From positions 1 to 6,534 of the forward strand of contig CALMMH010000546.1 in assembly GCA_937868145.1 (NCBI GenBank): a stretch of DNA of 6,534 bases, written 5' to 3'. The position numbers and the translations under genes are program-made. The stretch comes from an uncultured Phycisphaerales bacterium (lineage in GTDB: Bacteria > Planctomycetota > Phycisphaerae > Sedimentisphaerales > Anaerobacaceae). Shown here one piece after another: positions 1 to 6,215 of this stretch; position 1 is the stretch's first letter; each line of letters begins with the position of its first letter. Under the pieces are notes generated by a model. It searched no databases. It was not told the DNA's origin and saw only the letters and a program-made list of their open reading frames with translations.

Positions 1-2
1 AC

Positions 3-1010
3 ACCGACGAGCCATGCAGGCAGAAATTGGGCGATCAGGTCGCACGGAAGATCGGCGACGCCGAACTGAAGTGTTCGCGCATCGTCGTCATGTCTTGTTC
101 CGACTTCAGCAAGAAAGAGATTCTGACGACCAGCGGACTGGACGCCATTTGTCCCCGCTTCTCTCCGGACGGCAAGAACGTGGCGTATCTGACTGTGGGA
201 TTGGCCAAGGACGAAGAAACCGCAAACCTGTTCGTCGTCTCTCGCTCCAGCCGGGAGCCGATGTTCGTGACGGGTGGCGTCGCTCTCGGCTACGACTGGC
301 GGCTCGACTCGCAAGCCATTGCCTACTTGCGGCAGGACGAGGGCGAGAAGACGGTGATGTTGGGAGCTATCTTCGAACAAAGGGTATGCGAGGCCGACGG
401 CAAGTTGCTCGCCAAGGCTTACGACGGATCCGACAGCGTACCGGCGGGATCGGTGTGCACGGGCGAGAGCAAGCAGCTCGTCGGGACGCTCTTTCAGCCG
501 CTGATGAAGATCGAATACGGCGCCGAGGGACGGCTGTTCTTCTCGAGCGCGTCCATCACGATCCCCTCCAGCGATCTCGACGAGTCGAAGTGCTCCGTAT
601 TCTGCTACGACGCGCTGACCGGCGTGGTGTCGAACATCCTCCCGGCGAGCGTGGCCGACTGCGTGGGCGAAGGCGCGTACTTCTTCTCCCTGTCGCCCGA
701 CGGCGGACGAATCCTCCTGCCCATGGAGGACAATCGGTTTGGAATCTATGAGCTGGGGACCAAGTCGCTCAAGTTGCCCATCGAGGAGAGTGAGGAATTC
801 GACAAGGACAACGCGATGATCCCCTCCTGGAGGGGCAACGGACAGGTCACGTGCCAGGTGTCGCCGCAAAGCCGCTTTGTCGCAGGACGCGCGAAACAGA
901 GCGACCGCAACGAAGTTGTCGTTCTCAACGCGGCCGGCGAGTTCCAGTCGATGCTCAGCGGGAACTGGCCCGACGACGCTCTTCCCGGCGCATCCAAGGA
1001 CGACAACTGA
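3..1010 (+). CDS. PD40/TolB-like beta-propeller protein, C-terminal part (5' end outside window)
   Basis: The reading frame is open from the left edge and ends at TGA 1008-1010, giving about 335 visible residues. TTG at 27 is the first possible start codon, but the eight codons before it are also open, so the gene very likely begins upstream. WD40-like PD40 blades are visible: FSPDGKNVAYL (nt 159-191), the degenerate GYDWRLDSQAIAYL (about 288-329), FSLSPDGGRILL (about 684-719), and a last weak one around IPSWRGNG. In TolB and related proteins the SPDG turn links strands of each propeller blade. Such propellers act in protein-protein contacts, often in the periplasm, and may be fused to enzymes or kinases, but no catalytic domain is visible in this part. 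Many scattered cysteines (at least nine) form no clear motif. No neighbour is transcribed in the same direction. The fold assignment is reasonable; the function is unknown. Confidence 0.72.
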   Translation, partial: TDEPCRQKLGDQVARKIGDAELKCSRIVVMSCSDFSKKEILTTSGLDAICPRFSPDGKNVAYLTVGLAKDEETANLFVVSRSSREPMFVTGGVALGYDWRLDSQAIAYLRQDEGEKTVMLGAIFEQRVCEADGKLLAKAYDGSDSVPAGSVCTGESKQLVGTLFQPLMKIEYGAEGRLFFSSASITIPSSDLDESKCSVFCYDALTGVVSNILPASVADCVGEGAYFFSLSPDGGRILLPMEDNRFGIYELGTKSLKLPIEESEEFDKDNAMIPSWRGNGQVTCQVSPQSRFVAGRAKQSDRNEVVVLNAAGEFQSMLSGNWPDDALPGASKDDN

Positions 1011-1100
1011 TCGAGCCGAGGGGCAATGAGCGCGGTCCTCCGGGCAGAGGAATCCCCGCAAACAGGAAAGACCTGCGAGCGACGGTTCACTTCGCCGTCG
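1011..1100. terminator. Weak hairpins in the convergent gap, possible bidirectional terminator
   Basis: Two genes converge here with 76 bp between their stop codons. CGACGG (1080-1085) pairs with CCGTCG (1095-1100) around a 9-nt loop that contains the TGA stop of the minus-strand TPR gene. On the minus strand this hairpin is followed by a mildly T-rich stretch containing TCTTTCCTGTTT. A second hairpin, TCCTC-cgggca-GAGGA (1036-1051), is bracketed by GGGG (1020-1023) and CCCC (1054-1057). Neither has a proper U-tract, so a terminator role is inferred mainly from the convergent gene arrangement. Confidence 0.25.
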
Positions 1101-2970
1101 TCGGGTCGATGGCGGCGGAAAGTGCGTTGACGGCCGGAGAGGACGGCAGGGCCTGTTTGACCGCTTGAATTGCGTTGCGGGCTTCGTCGGGCCGATCCAT
1201 CTGGAGGTAGACGTACGCCAGCAGGAATTGAAGCTCCGTCGTGTTGTCCCCACCCTGGGCTCGCTCTTCCAGGCTCGAGATTCGTTCCACGAACAGGTCG
1301 GGGCCGCCGAGAGTCTCCACGAGATCGACCTTCTGAAGAGCGTGTTGGGCATCGAGATCAATGGCCCTGGCCAGAGAGGCGGCGCTGCTGACGTACTCGC
1401 CGGCCGCCAGAAGGGCGTGGCTGCTGCCCAGATGCGCTCGCGGGTCGTGCGGGATGTAGACGGACGCCAGCGTGAACGAATCCGCCGCACGGTAGTATCG
1501 GCCCTGTCGCAGGTACAGCCGACCGGCCGCCAGGTAGTGGTTGAACTGGTCCTGCGTGAGCGATCCGGAACTCGGGGACGTCTGGCCCTGGCCGGCGGGC
1601 GACTGCTGCAGAGCTTCCGATTGCGCCCGGGTCAGGTTGGGTTCGGCGTCGTCTTGAGCTGCGGCGTTCCGCTTGGAGGCATTGCGCAGACGATCCTGGA
1701 TCGTTCCGGTCTCGGGCTGGTTGTTCGTCGAGCGGTTGAGGAACTTCGATGCCGTGTCGAACTTGCGGGACGTTTCCTCGATTCGCTGCAAGGCAGGGAG
1801 CTTGGCCGGTTCAGAGGGTGGAACGCCTGCCTGATCCGAAAGGGGCCCGGCGACCTGTCCCGTCTGGTCCGGCGTTGCGGCCAGGCCGATTTCGGAGTTG
1901 GCGGCGGACGGATCGTAGAGCTCCAGACGCCGACCCGAAGGAGGCACGGTCCGGAGGTTCTCCGCAAGCCGTTCCTCGGGTTGGGTTGCGGCGTCCTGCT
2001 GCTCGCCTAACGGTGGCGCCGGCCGCAAGGGCTCTTGAAGCGACTGTTGCAGCGACTGCGGCCCGGTCGTCTGCGTCGGCGTTGTGCGGGTATCGATGCC
2101 CAGATCCTGCTGGGGTTGCCCATCCGCGTTCTGCAGTTTCTCGACGCCTTGCCGCAACTGCTCCAGGCGTTGCCGGTATTCATCGGGCGTCAGGAGCGGA
2201 TCGCCGGTCGGCGAAAGCGGAGGCTCGCCCAGTTGGCCGCCCAGTTCCTTCGCGATGATGCCCCTCATCTCTTCGGGGCTTCTGGACAGCGTCCCGTATC
2301 GAAGCGAAGGCGGGGTTCCCACGCTCGGACCAACGCCGGTGTTGATGTCGCTCGTCGAAGTTTGGGACAGGGCGGATTCGCTCGCAGCCATCAAATCCGG
2401 CGATTGACTCGCCGACTGGCCCAGTCCGCCGACGATTCGCGGGCTGGTCGGAGAGAAGACGCCCTGGTAGCCGGGCACGGTGGTGGTTACGCTGCCGGTC
2501 GAAGAGTAGAAGGGCGTATAGTTCTGGGGTTGGCTCGCACGGGTCTGGGGCACGGCGGAGTATCTCAGGAACGAATCGAGGCTCGTCGAACCCAACGGCG
2601 CCTGGAAGGCGGAGGGCGAGCTATAGGGGATGTCGCCGCGGAAGTGCTTGCCTCCCTGGACGTTGCCTGTGATCGGGAGATTGGACGAGGTGTCGATCGG
2701 GTTGGGACTGCGGACCAGGCCGCTGCGATAGCTGCTTTGCGGGACCGTCGGAGACTGGATCGAGCCGGCGGCGATCGTCGCGAAGAAGACAAGGCACAGA
2801 CCCACGCAGACCTGCACGGACAGACACAGACGCTGTCCGTGCGCGTCCGTGGACGTTCGTGCGAGTCCGTGCCCAATCAGGCCTCTGTCTTGTCGCGACC
2901 TTGTCATGTTGTCTTTTATCCGGTTGCTTCGAATCCGGTTCGCAATCCTTTTGCCCTCGCGCCGGATCAC
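1087..2970 (-). CDS. Exported Pro/Gln-rich protein with C-terminal TPR repeats
   Basis: This is a 627-residue protein if started at GTG 2970, which overlaps the nadK stop in a GTGA (4 bp) and has a weak AAGAG about 9 nt upstream. ATG at 2907 (residue 22) is a plausible alternative start. After a long basic N-terminus comes a hydrophobic segment at residues 48-69 (LCLSVQVCVGLCLVFFATIA) with AAGS after it, like a signal peptide or membrane anchor. Residues about 70-470 are low-complexity, rich in Ser, Pro, Gln and Thr, with one probable helical stretch near 230-280. Residues about 475-540 and 570-620 look like TPR helices (YLAAGRLYLRQGRYYRAADSF; LLAYVYLQMDRPDEARNAI). TPRs normally mediate protein-protein contacts, here probably outside the cytoplasm. 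It is last in the dxs-nadK run. Its biological role cannot be read from the sequence. The 5' end carries an unusual repeat array (2795-2871). Confidence 0.75.
   Translation of the reverse strand: MIRREGKRIANRIRSNRIKDNMTRSRQDRGLIGHGLARTSTDAHGQRLCLSVQVCVGLCLVFFATIAAGSIQSPTVPQSSYRSGLVRSPNPIDTSSNLPITGNVQGGKHFRGDIPYSSPSAFQAPLGSTSLDSFLRYSAVPQTRASQPQNYTPFYSSTGSVTTTVPGYQGVFSPTSPRIVGGLGQSASQSPDLMAASESALSQTSTSDINTGVGPSVGTPPSLRYGTLSRSPEEMRGIIAKELGGQLGEPPLSPTGDPLLTPDEYRQRLEQLRQGVEKLQNADGQPQQDLGIDTRTTPTQTTGPQSLQQSLQEPLRPAPPLGEQQDAATQPEERLAENLRTVPPSGRRLELYDPSAANSEIGLAATPDQTGQVAGPLSDQAGVPPSEPAKLPALQRIEETSRKFDTASKFLNRSTNNQPETGTIQDRLRNASKRNAAAQDDAEPNLTRAQSEALQQSPAGQGQTSPSSGSLTQDQFNHYLAAGRLYLRQGRYYRAADSFTLASVYIPHDPRAHLGSSHALLAAGEYVSSAASLARAIDLDAQHALQKVDLVETLGGPDLFVERISSLEERAQGGDNTTELQFLLAYVYLQMDRPDEARNAIQAVKQALPSSPAVNALSAAIDPTTAK
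2795..2871. repeat. Palindromic array of eight heptamers with 10-nt period
   Basis: On the plus strand heptamers begin at 2795 (CACAGAC), 2805 (CGCAGAC), 2815 (CACGGAC), 2825 (CACAGAC), 2835 (GTCCGTG), 2845 (GTCCGTG), 2855 (GTTCGTG) and 2865 (GTCCGTG). The first four share the consensus CACRGAC and the last four are its reverse complement. All eight keep the same 10-nt phase, even across the switch in orientation. The strongest single hairpin is CACGGACAG (2815-2823) with CTGTCCGTG (2833-2841), extended by one G-C pair, around a 9-nt loop. The array lies wholly within codons of about residues 34-59 of the TPR protein. A 10-nt period does not keep the codon frame, so protein-level selection does not explain it. 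Confidence 0.85.
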
Positions 2971-3911
2971 GTCAATTCGCTCTTATATCGGGGATTTCTG
3001 GCCCAATCCAATTTCGTGGCCAGCGTGTCCCAGCGGGTCCGCTGAGAATTGTTGACGACCTTGAAGCCGTTTCGTTCCCGAGTGATCTGAACCACATCGT
3101 CGAGCGCCAGGCCGGAGGAGACCTGCCCATCGATGGAAACGGTCGTGCCTTCGTTGATCCGTGTGAAAGTGATCTGGATCACGCTGCCGGCGTCGATCAC
3201 GATCGGCCGAAAACTCAGCGAATGCGGGCAGATGGGCGTAATCACCATCGCCTGCATCGAGTCGTCGAGGATCGGCCCGCCGGCCGAGAGGTTATAAGCG
3301 GTCGAGCCGGTGGGCGTCGAGACGATCAGGCCATCGCTGACGCAACTGGCCACGCGCTGGCCGTCCACCGCGATTTTCAGCTCGATCACGCGGAACGGCG
3401 GTCCGGCGGTGATGAACACGTCGTTCACCGCCTTGGAATAGAACTTCTCGCATCCTCCCTGCGACTTCCCGCAGACCCGACACCCCAGCATCATCCGCGT
3501 TTCGATGGAGGCCTTGCCGCCGACGATGTCGGCGAACCGTTCCTTGAACTCCGCGACGCTGAACTCGGCCAGAAAGCCGAGTTTGCCCAGGTTCACTCCG
3601 ATGACCGGGACGCCCGCCTCGCTCAGGTTTCTGGCGGCCGAAATGATGGTGCCGTCGCCGCCGAGGACGACCGCGTAGTTGCAACTCCGCAGGATCTCCG
3701 GCGTGCACTTGGCGATATGGCAACTGGCGATGATCTCGGCGCGGTTCTGGAGGAACAACGCGAAGTCCCGCATCGCCTCGGCGACGGGACCTTTCTCCGG
3801 GTCGCCGAACAGGATCAACCGGGGCAGCGCAGGGCTTCCCGACGCGTTACTTCGCGTTGGGGACCCCGAGGGATCCTGCCGGACGTCGAGTTGACCTGAT
3901 TTGCCGTTCAA
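2967..3911 (-). CDS. nadK: NAD kinase (ATP-NAD kinase)
   Basis: NadK phosphorylates the 2'-hydroxyl of NAD+ to make NADP+ in the cytoplasm, usually with ATP or polyphosphate as donor. The family signatures are all present: GGDGT at residues 84-88 with the catalytic Asp, GVNLGKLGFL at 105-114, the N-D pair at 163-164 (usually NE or ND), TPTGSTAYNLSAGGP at 199-213, and DGQ at 261-263. The 314-residue length is normal to slightly long because of about 30 extra N-terminal residues. The chosen start is TTG 3911, because AAGGA (3924-3920) lies 8 nt before it. This puts the first 65 bp inside the end of dxs. A second TTG at 3818, beyond the dxs stop, would begin right at the first beta strand but has no well-placed ribosome site. 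The stop overlaps the GTG of the next gene. C144, C147 and C154 form an unusual cysteine cluster. Confidence 0.96.
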   Translation of the reverse strand: MNGKSGQLDVRQDPSGSPTRSNASGSPALPRLILFGDPEKGPVAEAMRDFALFLQNRAEIIASCHIAKCTPEILRSCNYAVVLGGDGTIISAARNLSEAGVPVIGVNLGKLGFLAEFSVAEFKERFADIVGGKASIETRMMLGCRVCGKSQGGCEKFYSKAVNDVFITAGPPFRVIELKIAVDGQRVASCVSDGLIVSTPTGSTAYNLSAGGPILDDSMQAMVITPICPHSLSFRPIVIDAGSVIQITFTRINEGTTVSIDGQVSSGLALDDVVQITRERNGFKVVNNSQRTRWDTLATKLDWARNPRYKSELT

Positions 3912-5877
3912 TAGACAGTTCCTTGGCCGTTTTGACTATCTCATCGGCAGTAATCCCGGCCTCCATAAGCTGCGCGCCACGGGAATTGTGCCCGATAAAA
4001 CGCCGGGGCACGCCCAGAACCCGGATGCGACCGATCTCGCAACCGCGGGTCGCAGCCAATTCCAGCAAGGCCGAGCCAAAACCGCAGGAAAGGGAGTGGT
4101 CTTCGACCGTAATCAGTCTCTTGCCTTCCGCCAGCAGATTCAGGAATCCCTCGTCGATCGGGGCGGCGAACCGGGCGTTGATCACGTCGACTTCGATCCC
4201 GGCGACACGGAGTCTGTCGGCCGCTTCCAGGGCCTCCTTCAGGATGGTCCCATAAGAGATGATCGTCAGCGAGGACTCGAGACTCCGGCGAACCAGGACG
4301 CTGCGGCCCAGCTCGAACGGTTTCTCCGATGTCGTCGGCACGGCCTGCTCGGTGGAAACGGGCTCCTTCGGATAGCGAACCACCACCGGCTGGCTGTGCG
4401 AGAAGGCGAACTGCAGGGCTTGCCGCATTTCGAGGGCGTTGGCGGGGGCCGTCAGGACCATGTTCGGCAGCATCCGCAGATAGCCGATGTCCATCAGGCC
4501 GTGGTGGGTGGCGCCGTCGGCGCCGACCATTCCGGCACGGTCCACGCAGAACACCACCGGCAGATTCTGCAGCGACACCTCCTGGAAGATTTGGTCGAAG
4601 CTCCGTTGGAGGAAGGTCGAGTAGATGCACACGACGGGCTTCATGCCGGTCTTGGCCAGGCCCGCGGCGATGTCCACCGCGGCGCTCTCCGCGATTCCCA
4701 CGTCGTAGAACCGCTCGGGGAACCGCTTGCGAAACTCCTGGAGGCCGGTGCCGTCGCACATCGCGGAGGTGATGGCCACGATCCGCTCGTCCCGCTCCGC
4801 CAACGCGGTCAGCGACTCGCCGAAGGCGTCGGTGTAGCTGGGAGTCTGATCTCCCGTGGAGCATTCGACCGTGTTGTCGCCGTTGATCTTGAACGGACCG
4901 GTGGAGTGGAACCGGGTCGGACCGTTGTCGGCAGGGTGGAAGCCTTTGCCTTTTTTGGTGTACACGTGCAGCAGGACCGGGTGATCGATCTGCCCGAGGG
5001 TTTTGAACAGCCGGATCAAAGACTCGATGTCGTGGCCGTCCACCGGGCCGAAGTACGGGACGTTCAAGCTCTCGAACAATTGGCTCTGCGGCAGGGCCAT
5101 GCGGATGCCCTTCTTGATTCGCTCCAGGGTCTCATCGACGCTGCGGCCGATGCCCGGGACGTGTTCGAGGATGTTCTTGGTGGTCGAGCGCAGGCCGTCG
5201 TAGGTTTGGCTGAGCCGCACCTTGGAGAAGTACTTGGCCACCGCGCCGACGGTTGCGTCGATCGCCATGCTGTTGTCGTTGAGCACGATCAACATCTGTC
5301 GCTTGACCAGGCCGAGGTTGTTGAGCGCTTCGAAGGAAACGCCGTTGACGATGCTGGCGTCCCCGACGATCGCGACGACCCGCGGGGAACTGCGGGACGC
5401 CTCTTGCGTCGCGCGCGCTGCGGGTTGAGCCGCGGCCGGCGCGTTTTTCACGCCGGCGGTTGAACCGGCCGTCTTCAACTGCTCGCCCAGGGCCATGCCG
5501 ATCGCGGTTGCGATCGAAGTCCCGGCGTGCCCGACGGTGAACTGGTCGTAGCTGCTCTCGGTGGGGTTCGGAAACCCGCTGATTCCCCCGAAGTGCCGCA
5601 GCCGCTCGAATCCGGCCTTGCGGCCCGTGATGATCTTATGGGGGTAGCACTGGTGCCCGACGTCCCAGAGGAGCTTGTCCCGTTGGAAATCGAAAACATA
5701 GTGCAGAGCGAGCGTCAACTCGACGGCGCCGAGATTGCTGGCCAGGTGCCCGCCGGTCTGGCTGACCGAATTCAGAATGAACTGGCGGATCTCCCCGGCG
5801 AGTTTGTCCAACTCCGGGACCGTCAGCGTTTTCAGATCCGCCGGGCTGTCGATTCTATCCAAGTACCTATCTGTCAT
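3847..5877 (-). CDS. dxs: 1-deoxy-D-xylulose-5-phosphate synthase
   Basis: Dxs condenses pyruvate and glyceraldehyde 3-phosphate with thiamine diphosphate (ThDP) and Mg2+, the first step of the MEP isoprenoid pathway, in the cytoplasm. Recognisable landmarks: GGHLASNLG with His44, DVGHQCYPHKIITGR at 72-86, the metal/ThDP motif GDAS (Asp173) followed 29 residues later by Asn202 in NDN, YFGPVDGHD at 275-283, the catalytic Glu397 in GIAES, Arg425 in STFLQRSFDQ, DRAGMVGADGATHHG with Asp454 and His458, and RYPK at 501-504. These match Asp152, Asn181, Glu370, Arg398, Asp427 and His431 of E. coli Dxs by spacing. At 676 residues it is longer than the usual 620-640 because of an Ala/Thr-rich insertion at about 134-165. 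The Gln-His after the catalytic Glu is Ser-Ala here. ATG 5877 fits the family N-terminus; its ribosome site is weak. It is the first gene of the dxs-nadK-TPR run. Confidence 0.97.
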   Translation of the reverse strand: MTDRYLDRIDSPADLKTLTVPELDKLAGEIRQFILNSVSQTGGHLASNLGAVELTLALHYVFDFQRDKLLWDVGHQCYPHKIITGRKAGFERLRHFGGISGFPNPTESSYDQFTVGHAGTSIATAIGMALGEQLKTAGSTAGVKNAPAAAQPAARATQEASRSSPRVVAIVGDASIVNGVSFEALNNLGLVKRQMLIVLNDNSMAIDATVGAVAKYFSKVRLSQTYDGLRSTTKNILEHVPGIGRSVDETLERIKKGIRMALPQSQLFESLNVPYFGPVDGHDIESLIRLFKTLGQIDHPVLLHVYTKKGKGFHPADNGPTRFHSTGPFKINGDNTVECSTGDQTPSYTDAFGESLTALAERDERIVAITSAMCDGTGLQEFRKRFPERFYDVGIAESAAVDIAAGLAKTGMKPVVCIYSTFLQRSFDQIFQEVSLQNLPVVFCVDRAGMVGADGATHHGLMDIGYLRMLPNMVLTAPANALEMRQALQFAFSHSQPVVVRYPKEPVSTEQAVPTTSEKPFELGRSVLVRRSLESSLTIISYGTILKEALEAADRLRVAGIEVDVINARFAAPIDEGFLNLLAEGKRLITVEDHSLSCGFGSALLELAATRGCEIGRIRVLGVPRRFIGHNSRGAQLMEAGITADEIVKTAKELSIERQIRSTRRPAGSLGVPNAK
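3919..3924 (-). promoter_or_regulatory. Ribosome binding site of nadK, inside dxs
   Basis: The minus strand reads AAGGAA, with AAGGA placed 8 nt before the TTG at 3911. It lies within the last codons of dxs and supports the overlapping start of nadK, implying that ribosomes finishing dxs help or compete with nadK initiation. Confidence 0.6.
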
Positions 5878-6126
5878 AACCTAAGATATCCCCAACAAAG
5901 CGTAAACCGAACTATTGTACTCAAGAGAATCAGCCTTACGCAGGGAAATCATCGGCCGGGCCGAAAATTTGTCGGAGAACCCCGGATTTGACTGCGAAAT
6001 CGGCGGTTGGGAGGGCAGCGGGGTCCGGGGGTTTCCCCCGCCGGAGCAAGAGCGACATGATTCCCTTCATGCCCCTGAAGGGTCTGTGTGCCCGCCAGAC
6101 CCGGTGCCGCGGACAATTCCGAATCC
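5878..6126. other. Divergent intergenic region with three small inverted repeats
   Basis: The gap between dxs (leftward) and the protease gene (rightward) holds three perfect inverted repeats. They are TCGGCC-g-GGCCGA (5952-5964), CGGGGG-ttt-CCCCCG (6026-6040) and CCCTTCA-tgcccc-TGAAGGG (6063-6082). None is followed by a U-tract on either strand. The first is operator-like, with arms one base apart. Short open frames on both strands are compositional and lack ribosome sites or recognisable protein features. I see no tRNA and no known riboswitch core here. Confidence 0.5.
5914..5942 (-). promoter_or_regulatory. Candidate promoter of the dxs operon
   Basis: On the minus strand TACAAT (5919-5914) is a good -10 hexamer 36 bp before the dxs ATG. 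The hexamer at 17-nt spacing, TGCGTA (5942-5937), is a poor -35, and there is no TG extension. The site is placed mainly by position in the divergent gap and is uncertain. Confidence 0.28.
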
Positions 6127-6155
6127 TTGCCTGGAAGAGCGCGTCTGGGTACAAT
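6127..6155 (+). promoter_or_regulatory. Sigma70-like promoter for the aspartic protease gene
   Basis: TTGCCT (6127-6132) and TACAAT (6150-6155) are separated by exactly 17 nt. The -10 matches the consensus at 5 of 6 positions and the -35 at 4 of 6. The transcript would start at about 6161-6163, some 44 nt before the protease start codon. Both hexamers are read by eye; no scoring was run. Confidence 0.6.
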
Positions 6156-6161
6156 AGCGGC

Positions 6162-6215
6162 ATGCCGGAGTTGTTCTTGTGTCTTGCGATAGAGGGAGGC
6201 AAGCAATGGGTTTGA
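6162..6215 (+). CDS. Possible 17-residue leader ORF, perhaps leaderless
   Basis: ATG at 6162 opens a 17-codon frame (MPELFLCLAIEGGKQWV) that ends at TGA 6213-6215 and overlaps the protease start by 10 nt. The predicted transcription start falls on or next to its ATG, so it would be translated as a leaderless ORF if at all. It spans the ribosome binding site of the protease gene, so translation of it could affect protease initiation. Evidence for a real gene is thin, and chance is the default explanation. Confidence 0.2.
   Translation: MPELFLCLAIEGGKQWV
6194..6199 (+). promoter_or_regulatory. Strong ribosome binding site of the protease gene
   Basis: GGGAGG, within GAGGGAGG (6192-6199), ends 6 nt before ATG 6206. 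It is the strongest Shine-Dalgarno sequence seen in the window and fixes the protease start. Confidence 0.8.

Noticed and set aside
14..751. 245-codon frame starting at ATG 14
   Set aside because: Extremely Arg-rich and out of frame with the PD40 propeller gene, whose SPDG motifs are clear.
2795..2871. CRISPR array
   Set aside because: The 7-nt units with 3-nt spacers and a switch in orientation are far too short and too symmetric for CRISPR repeats, and there are no cas genes.
2035..3899. Two long plus-strand open frames (336 and 346 codons) opposite the TPR and nadK genes
   Set aside because: Arg- and Ala-rich antisense shadows without ribosome sites or recognisable domains; the minus-strand frames carry real motifs.
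3901..5463. 520-codon open frame on the plus strand opposite dxs
   Set aside because: It lies antisense to a certain dxs gene, is rich in Arg, Gly, Asp and His, and shows no family motif. It is a by-product of GC-rich codon use.
6026..6040. CGGGGG-ttt-CCCCCG as a rho-independent terminator
   Set aside because: No U-tract follows on either strand, and it lies between divergent genes where no terminator is expected.
5878..6126. TPP or cobalamin riboswitch ahead of dxs or the protease
   Set aside because: dxs can be under TPP control in some bacteria, but I find neither the CUGAGA core and its partner nor a B12-box-like sequence on the proper strand.
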